64,000 nucleotides of DNA from Prevotella sp. (lineage in GTDB: Bacteria > Bacteroidota > Bacteroidia > Bacteroidales > Bacteroidaceae): NCBI GenBank assembly GCA_017400455.1, contig JAFPTC010000018.1, forward strand, positions 1 to 64,000, in the 5' to 3' direction. The translations under genes and the position numbers were made by a program. Every line of letters begins with the position of its first letter. Within the stretch, counting starts at the first letter, position 1. The notes below the pieces were generated by a model, which was not told the DNA's origin, did not search any database, and worked only from the letters and a program-made list of their open reading frames with translations. Shown piece after piece: positions 51,266 to 60,034 of the stretch.

Positions 51266-52060
51266 TTATTTACCACGCGGAAGGAATCGGCGCACGGCAA
51301 ACCAGCAGTGCATCAGGAAGGTGGTGACGTGGCCATAGTGCTTCGCCATGACGCGATAGCGCTCACGCAGCGACTCGCGATGGTGGCGGGTGGTCTCGCC
51401 CTCCTCCATGTAGTTGGCCACCACCATGCCAGTGTCGACCAAGGGCAGCGAGAGGCGGTCGGCCTCGCGCATCACGCGAATGCACCAGTCCACATCGGCC
51501 GAATAGCGGTATTGCGTATCATACTGCACGTTCTTGGCCAGGTCCATGCGGGCGTAGAAAGCCTGATGGCATACGAGCATGCCCTGACGGAAGGAGCGCC
51601 ACGAGAGCTTCTTCGGCGGTTGCAGCCGACGGGGATGCAGATAGCGGCCCTGGCCGTCGACAATGTCGGTGCGACCATAGACCACGGCAGGCAGCGAGTC
51701 GCTGGGCAGCTCGTTCAGGTGGCAGCGACGGGCAATCTGCTCCAAGGTGTCGGCCTGGGGGAAGCAGTCGCCCGCGTTCATATATATAATATAGTCGCCC
51801 GAGGCCTGCGTCAGTCCTTTGTTCATGGCATGGTAGAGTCCGTCGTCGGGCTCAGAGCGCACAATGACCTTGTGGCCCCGCCCCGAGGCGTCACTCTCAG
51901 CCTTGTAGCGCTGGGCCATGGCCACGGTGCCGTCTGTCGACGCCCCGTCGATGATCAGATGCTCCACGTCCTCATGGGTCTGCTGAAGCACGCTCTGAAG
52001 CGTACGCTCCAGCACGGCCTCAGCATTATACGTGATGGTTATAACAGAAAACTTTATCAT
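51266..52060 (-). CDS. Family 2 glycosyltransferase
   Basis: 264 residues from ATG 52060 (MIKFSVITITYNAEAVLERT); the longer frame to 52111 passes through the purine-rich repeat. GT-A features: HLIIDGASTDGTVAMAQRY, YHAMNKGLTQASGDYIIYMN with the metal-binding region in MNAGDCF, and a C-terminal SADVDWCIRVMREADRLSL. Similar to enzymes adding sugars to surface polysaccharides. Downstream of a GT4 gene (20 bp), so part of a small glycan-synthesis operon. Confidence 0.92.
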   Translation of the reverse strand: MIKFSVITITYNAEAVLERTLQSVLQQTHEDVEHLIIDGASTDGTVAMAQRYKAESDASGRGHKVIVRSEPDDGLYHAMNKGLTQASGDYIIYMNAGDCFPQADTLEQIARRCHLNELPSDSLPAVVYGRTDIVDGQGRYLHPRRLQPPKKLSWRSFRQGMLVCHQAFYARMDLAKNVQYDTQYRYSADVDWCIRVMREADRLSLPLVDTGMVVANYMEEGETTRHHRESLRERYRVMAKHYGHVTTFLMHCWFAVRRFLPRGK

Positions 52061-52080
52061 TATCAATTCCCAATTCGTTA

Positions 52081-53346
52081 CTATCCACTTTTCTCTCTCC
52101 TCTCTCCACACTCCTCTTTTCTCTCTCCACTCTCCTCTCTCAACTTCTCATAGAGATTGATGTACTGGCGAGCTACCACCTGCTCGCTGTAGCGGCGTAT
52201 AACGCTGCGCCGCAGCTCCTGGGCCGACAGCCCGCACTGCAAGGCCCAGCTGATGCCCTCGGCCAGGCTCTGCGCCGAGAGCCGACGGGCCAGATAGCCG
52301 TTCTGCTGGTGCTGGATAATATCGGTCTGGCCGGCACCATCGAACGACACGGGCACGCTGCCACAGGCCATGGCCTCAATGAGGGTCTGGCCGAAGGTCT
52401 CGTAGAGCGACGACGACACGGTGACATGGGCTGCCGAATAGATTTGCGACAGGCGATAGGCGTCGTCCACAAATCCCAGATGAACATAGGGCACGGGAAT
52501 GGTGTCGAGCACCGCCCGGTCGCGCACCTGGCCAAAGAGCAGCAGCCGGAAGTCGTCGGCCCTGTAAGGCCCGCCTTCGCCCGTCAGTATTCGCAATGCC
52601 TCTACTAAATAGCTGAAGCCCTTGATGGGGTCGTCGATGCGGGCGGCGCCGAAGGCAATGACATGGGGAGCCTCGGCATCGAGCGCCGTCTGGGCATCGA
52701 GGCGGTTGACAATGGTGAACTGCTGCAGGGGCAGCACGTTGGGTATGACCTTGATGGGGAACGAGCCCACCAGTGCGCTCTTCTGCGCCCGGCCGGCCAG
52801 CCAGTGGCTCACGGCCACAAACACCAGGCGGTCGGCATCGGCCAGCACCTTCTGTTTCTTTCGGAACACGCTGGCCGACAGGTCGTCAGCCCCCGGCCTG
52901 CGCAGGAAATGGCACTGGCCACAAGCCTCTTGATAGCGTTCACATTCGTAAGCATGGTGGCAGATGGCCGTCATGGGCCACATGTCGTGCATGGTCCACA
53001 CCACGGGTTTGCCGCTACGAAGGATCTTTTGAATGCCTTTCAATGAAAGGAATCCCTGGTTCACCCAATGCAGGTGAACGATGTCGGCATTCTGGAATTC
53101 CTTTGTTTTGGTAATGTCGGTTCCGGTATTGGCTATCGAAACCTGAAACAAATGGCGGCGGCTCAGCAGATTGCTTAGCCAGATGACCACACGCTCCCAA
53201 AGGAAGTGCCATCGGCTGGCCAGTCCGTCGTCACGCACCAGCATGAACGCCTTCACCCCGTTGTTGGTCAGTGCTTCGCGCAGGCGGCTGGCCGCTACGG
53301 CCGCTCCCCCACCCTCTTCGCTGGTGTTCACTATCAGCACCTTCAT
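52081..53346 (-). CDS. Family 4 glycosyltransferase
   Basis: 421 residues, GT-B fold. The N-terminal domain starts MKVLIVNTSEEGGGAAVAAS with IVHLHWVNQGFLSLKGIQK; the C-terminal donor domain has VIAFGAARIDDPIKGFSYLV and the EX7E-like SLYETFGQTLIEAMACGSVP. It carries a CxxC-type cluster region (CHHAYECERYQEACGQCHF) as in many Bacteroides polysaccharide GT4 enzymes. The last about 18 residues (GERKEECGERREKSG) are encoded by a purine-rich repeat and look non-conserved. It follows the DUF4359 gene by 22 bp. Confidence 0.92.
   Translation of the reverse strand: MKVLIVNTSEEGGGAAVAASRLREALTNNGVKAFMLVRDDGLASRWHFLWERVVIWLSNLLSRRHLFQVSIANTGTDITKTKEFQNADIVHLHWVNQGFLSLKGIQKILRSGKPVVWTMHDMWPMTAICHHAYECERYQEACGQCHFLRRPGADDLSASVFRKKQKVLADADRLVFVAVSHWLAGRAQKSALVGSFPIKVIPNVLPLQQFTIVNRLDAQTALDAEAPHVIAFGAARIDDPIKGFSYLVEALRILTGEGGPYRADDFRLLLFGQVRDRAVLDTIPVPYVHLGFVDDAYRLSQIYSAAHVTVSSSLYETFGQTLIEAMACGSVPVSFDGAGQTDIIQHQQNGYLARRLSAQSLAEGISWALQCGLSAQELRRSVIRRYSEQVVARQYINLYEKLREESGERKEECGERREKSG
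52088..52143. repeat. Pyrimidine-rich tandem repeat at the GT4/GT2 border
   Basis: Plus strand is almost only C and T, built of TCTCTCCTCTCTCCAC-like units. It encodes the divergent C-terminus of the GT4 protein. Confidence 0.7.
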
Positions 53347-53368
53347 CTTGCGCTATGCTTTCCTGCTG

Positions 53369-53980
53369 TTAGTCATCGGCGTTGCGACGGGCCTCACGCT
53401 CCAGTCGGCGACGCTCCTTCTCGGCTTCCTTCTCCAGTCGGCGCTGTTCCTTCTCGGCCTCACGCTCCAGGCGTTCCTGCTCCTTAGCTTGCCGTTTAGC
53501 CTCGCGGATAGAATCCTTCTCGTGGCGGCGGCGCTCCTTGGCCAGTTCCTTCTCGCGTTTTTTCTTCTGTTTCTCCAGCTCTTTCAGCTCGCGCTCGTTC
53601 TGCTTGATGATGGCTTTCTCGTTGGCAGCCTCCTCCAGCTTCTCGTGCAGCATCTTGCTGTCGAAAGTGAACACGTGGCCGAAGATGCCCAGCGAGAGCA
53701 ACTGCTCCTCGCCCGTCAGCTTCACGTAAGTGGTGTTCAGCACCAGGTAGTCGTGCATCTCAAGCTTCGAGTTGAGCACCTTTTCAATGGTTTTGTTCAC
53801 GATGCCCTTGCCCAGGTCCGTCAGGATGTTGTCGCCCAGTCCCAGGCTGTCGGCCTCATCGCTCACAAACTCTTTCACTGCTTCCATCATAGCCTCCTTA
53901 TGGTCGGCCTTGTCGGGACGGGTCATCACCATCAGAATGGCCACCAGGAGGATAATTGCAATAACAATCAGTTTCTTCAT
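53369..53980 (-). CDS. DUF4359-type protein with a long charged helix
   Basis: 203 residues. One N-terminal membrane segment (KKLIVIAIILLVAILMVMT) leads to a small domain similar to DUF4359 (about 25-115, HDYLVLNTTYVKLTGEEQLL, LGIFGHVFTFD). The last 90 residues are nearly all Glu, Lys and Arg in an 11-residue periodicity (EKEAEKERRRL, EREAEKEQRRL) and should be a stable single alpha-helix or coiled coil. The repeat is also seen at DNA level with a 33-bp period near 53400. Function unknown; first gene of the operon with GT4 and GT2. Confidence 0.8.
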   Translation of the reverse strand: MKKLIVIAIILLVAILMVMTRPDKADHKEAMMEAVKEFVSDEADSLGLGDNILTDLGKGIVNKTIEKVLNSKLEMHDYLVLNTTYVKLTGEEQLLSLGIFGHVFTFDSKMLHEKLEEAANEKAIIKQNERELKELEKQKKKREKELAKERRRHEKDSIREAKRQAKEQERLEREAEKEQRRLEKEAEKERRRLEREARRNADD

Positions 53981-54027
53981 ATCTGCTTTTTCCTATTGTT
54001 CGGCCGCCAACGCCGCCGATTTTTCGG

Positions 54028-54035
54028 CAAAGGTA
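54028..54035 (-). promoter_or_regulatory. -7 box of the DUF4359-GT4-GT2 operon
   Basis: TACCTTTG on the minus strand, 48 nt before the ATG. Confidence 0.6.
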
Positions 54036-54239
54036 CGAAAAAACGGGGGAAACGCAAAAGAAAAGCATACTTTTCTTCTCATTTAAAAGTGCCGGCGACA
54101 TCGGCAAATACGAAATCGCGACGAGAAGGACAGCACATGACAACATCAAAAATATGCAGAAATTGCGGCTGTTCACGTACACAAATATTGATTTGAATCA
54201 AGAGAAGAGCACTTTTATGCACATTTTATGCAAAAAGTA

Positions 54240-54270
54240 TTGCGTAGTTCCGATTTTCGTCGTACCTTTG
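54240..54270 (+). promoter_or_regulatory. Promoter of the small RNA
   Basis: TTG at 54240-54242 and TACCTTTG at 54263-54270, 20 bp apart, pointing into a region with no plus-strand protein gene. Confidence 0.7.
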
Positions 54271-54276
54271 CATCGT

Positions 54277-54511
54277 CAAAAGGTTAATAGATTGTTTTAG
54301 GTTAGTAGTAATATTTATAGTTTTAGGTTTTTAGTTATTGGTAAAAAAGAAAGTTTTCAACTGTGGGATAACAGGAGGTCGCTGTGAAGCTCCCTTTTAA
54401 ACTTTCAAATTTTTAGCCCTTGTGGGGCTGAAAATTTCTTTTAGAGAAAAGGATTTTTAGTTAAACATAGGCTTGTAAGTGCTGCGGCTCGTGAGGGTCG
54501 CAGCACTTCGT
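54277..54511 (+). ncRNA. Probable free-standing structured small RNA (about 235 nt)
   Basis: A good promoter starts a transcript that holds no credible reading frame and ends at a strong hairpin just before the convergent ispF stop. An AU-rich leader with repeated TTTTAGGTT words is followed by a stem GAAAGTTT/AAACTTTC enclosing GGGATAACAGGAGGTCGCTG, a second hairpin with 11 pairs (ATTTTTAGCCC, loop TTGTG, GGGCTGAAAAT), a small CTTTT/AAAAG hairpin, and the terminal stem AAGTGCTGCG/CGCAGCACTT (54477-54508). Candidates are a 6S-like RNA or the Bacteroidales-1 type RNA, but I could not prove a family. SRP RNA, tmRNA and RNase P RNA signatures are absent. Confidence 0.6.
54477..54508 (+). terminator. 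Terminal hairpin of the small RNA
   Basis: Ten perfect pairs (54477-54486 with 54499-54508) plus four weaker inner pairs and a GTGA loop. The following T tract is imperfect (CGTTTATGGTTTTT). Confidence 0.7.
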
Positions 54512-54988
54512 TTATGGTTTTTCAATCAGCACGGTGGCATAGGCCGAGATGCCCTCCTGCCGCCCGGTGAACCCCAGGCGCTCGGTGGTGGTGGCCTTGA
54601 TGCTGATCTGATCGGGGTCGCAGCCAATGACCTCGGCCATCACCTGCTGCATCTGCGGAATGTGAGGGTTCATCTTGGGCCGCTCAGCACAGATGGTGGC
54701 GTCGATATTTCCCAGCCTGTAGCCCTTCGTGGCAATCAGCTCGATGGTTTTCTTCAGAATCACCTTGCTGTCCATGCCCTCGGTCTCAGCACTGGTGTCG
54801 GGGAAGTGGTAGCCAATGTCGCGCATGTTGGCTGCGCCCAGCAGGGCATCGCACACGGCATGCAGCAGCACATCGGCATCGCTATGGCCCAGCAGTCCTT
54901 TCTCGAAGGGAATGAGTATTCCTCCCATCCACAGTTGCCTATTCTCCACCAGCCGGTGGACGTCGAATCCAAAACCTACTCTTATCAT
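54512..54988 (-). CDS. ispF: 2-C-methyl-D-erythritol 2,4-cyclodiphosphate synthase
   Basis: 158 residues, the usual length. Metal ligands Asp and His are in GFGFDVHRL and His in GHSDADVLLHAVCDALLG; the substrate loop IGYHFPDTSAETEGMDS and the C-terminal IKATTTERLGFTGRQEGISA complete the family pattern. It makes the cyclic diphosphate of the MEP isoprenoid pathway in the cytoplasm. It lies 30 bp after porV and is probably in the porU-porV-ispF transcript, an order known from other Bacteroidetes. Confidence 0.97.
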   Translation of the reverse strand: MIRVGFGFDVHRLVENRQLWMGGILIPFEKGLLGHSDADVLLHAVCDALLGAANMRDIGYHFPDTSAETEGMDSKVILKKTIELIATKGYRLGNIDATICAERPKMNPHIPQMQQVMAEVIGCDPDQISIKATTTERLGFTGRQEGISAYATVLIEKP

Positions 54989-55018
54989 CGTTTCATTGAT
55001 TTAATGTGATCACTCGTT

Positions 55019-56224
55019 CTACTTGCGGAACAAATCCTTGATGCCATCCATGTCGAAAGCCAGCGTGAAGCGGAGGGTCTGGTCGAGGGGATTAGACTGG
55101 GCGGTGGAGATGACGTAGCCCACGTCGAGCGAGAAGACACTCATGCGGAAGCCGCCACCAACGGTGAAATACTTGCGGTTGCCCTTCGACTGGCTCTCGT
55201 GGTGATAGCCGGCACGCAGGGAGAACTGGTCGTGATAGACATACTCGGCGCCGACGCTCCACTGCACCTCCTCCAGCTCCTCCTTGAAGCCGCCAGGCGC
55301 ATCGCTGAAGCTGTCGAACATGCCCTTGATGCTGCTCACGTCGCTATACTCGCGGCGCACGCGGTCCTGATAGTCGCTGTTCGACTCGTCCACGCCCTGA
55401 CGGGGCACGGTGGGCACGAGCAGCTTGTTGGCATCGGCTGCTATTGAGAAGCGGTTGTACTCGTCCACGGGAATCATCAGCGAAGCGCCCAAGCGCAGGT
55501 TGGCGGGAATGAACTGGCTCTCTTCGTCGCCATAGAAGGAGATTTTGCTACCCAGGTTGCTGAGCGTGGCGCCCAGGCCGAGCTGGCACTCACGCGAGCC
55601 GAGCATGACATAGTTATTATAGTAAAGGGCCAGGTCGGCAGCGAAGGCCGAGGCAGGCTTCGAGTCCTCGGAGTAGTCGTAGCGCAGGTCACTATAGAGC
55701 CAGCGCAGGCCAACGCCCATGGAGAAGGTCTCGCTGAGCATGCGTGAATAGGCCACGTCGAACGACATCTCGTAGGGGTTGACGGTCATGTCGGAGCCAT
55801 CGTTGAGCCACACCTCGCCGAGCGAGAAGTAGCGCAGCGATCCGCTGAGCGCGCCGTAGTCGCCTATGCGGTAGTAGCCGGCCACGTAGGCCAGGTCGAT
55901 GTCGTTCACCAGCTGACGCAGCCACGGTGTGTAGTTCAGGGAGATGCCTGCGCGGCTGATGCAGAAGGGATACTTTGCCAGGTTCCAATACTGCGAGTTC
56001 ACGTCAGGGTCGGTGGCAGCGCCCACGTCGCCCATGCCTGCAGCGCGGGCGTCGGGTGCAATGGTCTGCGAGATGACGGCATGCTCCACGGGGTTGAAGG
56101 TCGTGGTCTTGTAGTCGTCGGCATAGGCGAGGAGGGGGAAGAATGAAAAGAGACAAAAAAGCCTCCCCAAGCCCCTCCAAAGGAGGGGATGTTTAGTTAG
56201 ATAATCACTTTGATTGATGGTCAT
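55019..56224 (-). CDS. porV: Type IX secretion outer-membrane protein PorV
   Basis: 401 residues from ATG 56224 (MTINQSDYL...); further upstream in-frame starts (56269 ATG, 56365 TTG) read through repeat DNA. The signal peptide LGRLFCLFSFFPLLAYA is preceded by LTKHPLLWRG, which is encoded by a palindromic repeat copy (56161-56192). The mature protein begins HAVISQTIAPDARAAGMGDV, the PorV signature, and ends in a barrel. PorV shuttles T9SS cargo from the translocon to PorU. porU lies just upstream in the same operon. Confidence 0.93.
   Translation of the reverse strand: MTINQSDYLTKHPLLWRGLGRLFCLFSFFPLLAYADDYKTTTFNPVEHAVISQTIAPDARAAGMGDVGAATDPDVNSQYWNLAKYPFCISRAGISLNYTPWLRQLVNDIDLAYVAGYYRIGDYGALSGSLRYFSLGEVWLNDGSDMTVNPYEMSFDVAYSRMLSETFSMGVGLRWLYSDLRYDYSEDSKPASAFAADLALYYNNYVMLGSRECQLGLGATLSNLGSKISFYGDEESQFIPANLRLGASLMIPVDEYNRFSIAADANKLLVPTVPRQGVDESNSDYQDRVRREYSDVSSIKGMFDSFSDAPGGFKEELEEVQWSVGAEYVYHDQFSLRAGYHHESQSKGNRKYFTVGGGFRMSVFSLDVGYVISTAQSNPLDQTLRFTLAFDMDGIKDLFRK
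56161..56192. repeat. GGAGGGG-type palindromic repeat within the porV signal region
   Basis: CCCCAAGCCCCTCCAAAGGA followed by GGGG. It encodes PLLWRGLGR of PorV. Same family as 7630-7662, 36281-36317, 56331-56400 and 60977-61043. Confidence 0.7.
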
Positions 56225-56330
56225 ATTGCTTATACTCTTATGATTGATATTCTTATTATTAATACTCATATTATTCGTGTTTCTTCTCTCCAAGTCCGCA
56301 TGCCTTTGTTGGCGTTTGTATCTATCCAGA

Positions 56331-56400
56331 CATCCCCTCCTTCGGAGGCTTTCTTGCCAAGGCAAGCGTCCTTCGGCCGAGCGGGGGAGGCTTTCGGCTT
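56331..56400. repeat. GGAGGGG-type palindromic repeat between porU and porV
   Basis: CATCCCCTCCTTCGGAGGC then a CTTGCCAAGGCAAG palindrome, a TCCTTCGGCCGAG piece and GGGGGAGGCTTTCGGC. It fills most of the 178-bp gap after the porU stop at 56403. Confidence 0.7.
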
Positions 56401-56402
56401 AT

Positions 56403-59400
56403 TCATCTAAGTATTATCAGTTTCTGCGCCTTCGATGCTTTGCGGCTGCCGTCAGTGCTGATGAGCACACGGTAGAGGTAGACGCCTGTGCGCAGGCGGC
56501 TGCCGCTGCTGCCGGTGAGGTCCCAATCCAGCGTATAGGTGTTGTCTGTAGAGACGCCCGACTCGGCTTTCTTCCACAACAGGCGGCCCGAAGTGTCAAA
56601 GACTTCCAGCTCGACGTCCATCAGGCTGCCCGTGCGGTCGTGGTTGATGATGAACGTGGTGGAGGTGGTGGCGGGGTTGCGCGTACACTCCACGCTGAAG
56701 CAGCGGGGCTGCAGTCCGCTGACCACCTGGAAGCGCAGCTCGGCCACCGACGAGTTGTTCAGCACGTCCCAGGCGCGGAACGTCAGCCGGTGCTCGCCCT
56801 CGCTGAGTTCGGGCAGGCTGAAGCCCACCGTCCCCGAGCGATAGTCGCCGAAGTCATAGCGGAAATAACTGTTCAGATTGTAGGTCATGGCCAGCTGGCC
56901 GTCGATGACCAGCTCCATGTCGTGCCCCAGACTGCTGCCGGCGGCGTTGATGCCGTCCTTGTCGGTGAGCTGTGCAAAGAAATAGGGCGTGGTATTCACC
57001 TGGCCGCCGTTTTCAAAGTCGGCCGTGTTCAGATAGCAATAGATGCTGGGGCCTATGCCGTCGTCGGCCACATCGTCGCCGCTACCCATGGTGAAGGCCT
57101 CCGTATGGCCATTGGCCAGGTGCTGGCGGTCGTTGCTCACGGCATAGACGCTGATGCGTCCTGTCTCTTCGCTGTAGCTGATGTCTTTAGGCAGCACAAA
57201 CGACAGCTGGAAACGCCCGTTACGCACGCTGTCCTGCCCGTTATAGATGGTGGTGGGGCGGTCGGAGAAGGTAAACGCCGTGCTGGCCCCCTCGGGGTCG
57301 TTCAGCCGGCAGGTCACCTGTTCTTTCACATCTTTCACCGTCAGCGCTACCACGCCACTGAAGTCGGTTCCTCCGCCCACATGGCCCGATACGGTGACCG
57401 TCTGGCCTGCCGACAGATGCAGCACGTCGTCGGTTCCAGCGCCAATGGGCTGCCCGTTGATGCTGTCGATGACCACCGGCTCGGTGGGCACTGCCAGCCG
57501 CAGGGCGGGATCGCCCAGGAGCGAATAGTGGAGCTTGTTGATGACATAGGTCTCATGAGGACTGTCCGAGAGCTTGGTGCTCATGGTCCTCACCTCGTTC
57601 TTCGACAGGCGCACGGCGTCGCCCAGCCTGTAGGGCTGTCCGTCGGCATCCTTGGCCAAGACATATTTGATGAAGGCGCAGTTCATGTTCTTGTTGTCGC
57701 CGGTATAGACGGTGCGCGTGGTGCCGAAGAAGGCGATAGCGCCTCCACGGCTGTTGAGCATGGCCGTCTCGCCGATGTTCTCCTCCTGCGAGTCGAAGGG
57801 CATGATGTCACACGAGGCGGTGACCCACAGGGGCAGACGCAACGACGTCTGCTCGGCAAAGTCCTCGATGCGCACCACCTGCTCGTGGCTCAGGCAATAG
57901 GTCACGCCATGGCCGCAATAGTCCATGAGCAGGGCGCCCTGCTGCATCTGCTGTTTGATGAGGCGGGTGGCATCGGGATAGCGGTTGCCGGTAGAGATGG
58001 TGGTGCGTTGGTAGGCGTCCCAGTAGATTTTCTTGATGTCGAACGAGGCGTTGGCCTCGGCGGCCATGATGGCAGCAGCGTCGGCCTCGGCCATGTGTAC
58101 GTTGCCATTGCCGTCATCGCCCATGAAGCAGAGCGTGTTCTGCCAGTCGCCGGCATTGGCGTTGGCTACGTAGCTGAAGATCTTGTCCACCATGATCCTG
58201 GCCTCCTCCTCCGTGCGTGCCGTCAGCCGGCCTACGCCCACATCGGTCTTGTCCTTCTTGGTCAGGTCGCTGCCTTCGCCGTCGTCGAGCAGACAGAAAT
58301 AGTCGTCGCTGACGTAGCTGTTGGTGGTGCTGAACGATTCCTCGCTCTGATAGCACAGCAGGAAGTCGTCGGGCGAATAGGTGCGCCAGTCGCTGGTGAG
58401 CATGCGGTTGTCCCAGCTGGCGTCGCCCATCAGCAGCAGGTATCGGGGCATGTCGGCCTCGGTCTCAGCCCGGTCATAGATCATCTTCAGGTAGCGGCGG
58501 TAGGCATTGGCATCGGGGGTGCCGCTGCTGAACTCGTTGAACAGCTCATCGGCCGGCACAATGCTGACGCGCAAGCCGTCCCGTTCCTCGTGGAGCTGCT
58601 TCAGCCTGAGCGCCTGCGACAACAGCTTCTGCGACGTAGGAATGATGATGACCATATCAGCGGCCGCGTCGGCATGGTGGTCCTGATTGGTGATGCGATA
58701 GAGCAGCTGGGGCACGGCAAAGGACGCCGTAGAGAGGTTGGGCGCCGGAGCTGCCGTGGGCATGGTCAGCGACAGATAGTCAAGCCGCATGGCGCCCTCG
58801 CCGGCCGTCTGGCGCAGGCGGATGACGTTGCGCTGGCGCAGCAGGCCGCTGAGCTTGAAGGTCTGCGTCTTGCCGCCAGCCTTCGACGTGTCGCCAAAGA
58901 CCGACGTGATGTTCACCTGGCCCACCACCGAGTCGTTCACCTCGACGCTCACCACGCCCAGCCCGTCGTAGCTCAGCGCCACGGCCAGCGTGCCGCTGTC
59001 GGCATGAGCAGCCAGTTCATAGGTGGCATAGGAGCCTGTTGGCACGGGCGTCTTCTCGAACAGCTTGCGCCCGCTGTGATACCAGGCAAACTCATCGGCC
59101 TCGTATAGGGAGTGATAGTCGTCATAGGCGGGATAGAAGGCCGAGACGAAGGTGGCGCTGTCGACCATGAGCGGCTCGGCGTCGCTCTCGGTCAGGAAGT
59201 AGCAGCCGGCCGTGGCGTAGGGATTGCGTGTGCGCTCGGTGGCGGTGGCACTCTCCCACCCCACGGGTCCCACGCCGTGGAACAGTCGGCGTCCGCCCAT
59301 CAGGCAGGTGGGCACCTCCTTCAGGTCGTCAGTGTCGGCCAGATAATCGGCCGTGAGCGCCTCGGGCTGCAGGGCGCCGCCATAGCCATAGACCTTCACC

Positions 59401-59954
59401 TTATTTATATTAGAGAAGCCGGCCTGGCGCACCAGTGCCTCAGTGAGCTGATAGACGCCCGTCTCGGGCACGCTGATCTTCACCCACTGCCCCGTGGCCA
59501 GCACGGAATGGTCGGCATAGCGGCCTGCGGCAGAGGTGGTGCGCGTGGCACGCGACTTTGCTGCGGCCTCAGCCTTCAGCGAGAGCCGGAAGCTGACCAG
59601 CTTCTGCCATTTCCCTTCGCGGAAGACCAGGGGGACGAACGACACATAGAGCGTGCCCTGACGACGGCTGACGCCCACATACTGCTCCACCTCGGGCAAC
59701 TCGGGCAGCGTGTCACAGCCCAGCGCACGGCAGCGGGCCACATCGGCCTTGCTCATATCAATAAACTCGGGATATTCTATGCTGACACGATAAACCGAGT
59801 CGGCATAGTTGGGGCCCAAAGGAAACTCGTGGAACCAGACGGGCAAGCGCTCGCCTACCCTGACCTCGTCGGCAGTCAGGTTGACAAACTCCTGCGCCTC
59901 CATTCGAGAAACGAAGCACAGCAGCAGCGCCAGAAGAAACAAGAGTCTTCTCAT
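56403..59954 (-). CDS. porU: Type IX secretion sortase PorU (C25-like cysteine peptidase)
   Basis: 1183 residues, signal peptide MRRLLFLLALLLCFVSRMEA. PorU cuts off the C-terminal sorting domain of T9SS cargo and attaches it to A-LPS at the surface. The gingipain-like catalytic His lies in LMDYCGHGVTY (about 681) and the Cys in VTASCDIMPFDS (about 714). Upstream are MVIIIPTSQKLLSQALRLKQ and YLLLMGDASWDNR; downstream an Ig-like domain and a long C-terminal beta region ending RTGVYLYRVLISTDGSRKAS-type sequence. Gene order porU-porV-ispF. Confidence 0.95.
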   Translation of the reverse strand: MRRLLFLLALLLCFVSRMEAQEFVNLTADEVRVGERLPVWFHEFPLGPNYADSVYRVSIEYPEFIDMSKADVARCRALGCDTLPELPEVEQYVGVSRRQGTLYVSFVPLVFREGKWQKLVSFRLSLKAEAAAKSRATRTTSAAGRYADHSVLATGQWVKISVPETGVYQLTEALVRQAGFSNINKVKVYGYGGALQPEALTADYLADTDDLKEVPTCLMGGRRLFHGVGPVGWESATATERTRNPYATAGCYFLTESDAEPLMVDSATFVSAFYPAYDDYHSLYEADEFAWYHSGRKLFEKTPVPTGSYATYELAAHADSGTLAVALSYDGLGVVSVEVNDSVVGQVNITSVFGDTSKAGGKTQTFKLSGLLRQRNVIRLRQTAGEGAMRLDYLSLTMPTAAPAPNLSTASFAVPQLLYRITNQDHHADAAADMVIIIPTSQKLLSQALRLKQLHEERDGLRVSIVPADELFNEFSSGTPDANAYRRYLKMIYDRAETEADMPRYLLLMGDASWDNRMLTSDWRTYSPDDFLLCYQSEESFSTTNSYVSDDYFCLLDDGEGSDLTKKDKTDVGVGRLTARTEEEARIMVDKIFSYVANANAGDWQNTLCFMGDDGNGNVHMAEADAAAIMAAEANASFDIKKIYWDAYQRTTISTGNRYPDATRLIKQQMQQGALLMDYCGHGVTYCLSHEQVVRIEDFAEQTSLRLPLWVTASCDIMPFDSQEENIGETAMLNSRGGAIAFFGTTRTVYTGDNKNMNCAFIKYVLAKDADGQPYRLGDAVRLSKNEVRTMSTKLSDSPHETYVINKLHYSLLGDPALRLAVPTEPVVIDSINGQPIGAGTDDVLHLSAGQTVTVSGHVGGGTDFSGVVALTVKDVKEQVTCRLNDPEGASTAFTFSDRPTTIYNGQDSVRNGRFQLSFVLPKDISYSEETGRISVYAVSNDRQHLANGHTEAFTMGSGDDVADDGIGPSIYCYLNTADFENGGQVNTTPYFFAQLTDKDGINAAGSSLGHDMELVIDGQLAMTYNLNSYFRYDFGDYRSGTVGFSLPELSEGEHRLTFRAWDVLNNSSVAELRFQVVSGLQPRCFSVECTRNPATTSTTFIINHDRTGSLMDVELEVFDTSGRLLWKKAESGVSTDNTYTLDWDLTGSSGSRLRTGVYLYRVLISTDGSRKASKAQKLIILR

Positions 59955-60034
59955 TGTTCCTTTATAACGTTGCTGCTGCGCTTTTTATTGCCTTCAGCGG
60001 CTAAAACTTAGCGTGCGCACTTCCTGGGGGGCCA

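Noticed and set aside
54277..54511. SRP RNA, tmRNA or RNase P RNA
   Set aside because: The conserved GGAAGCAGCC loop of SRP RNA, a tRNA-like end with tag frame, and RNase P core motifs are not present.
56244..59108. Long plus-strand open frame (954 codons) opposite porU
   Set aside because: Mirror of the porU coding frame with Ala/Val/His-rich nonsense; PorU has clear catalytic motifs.
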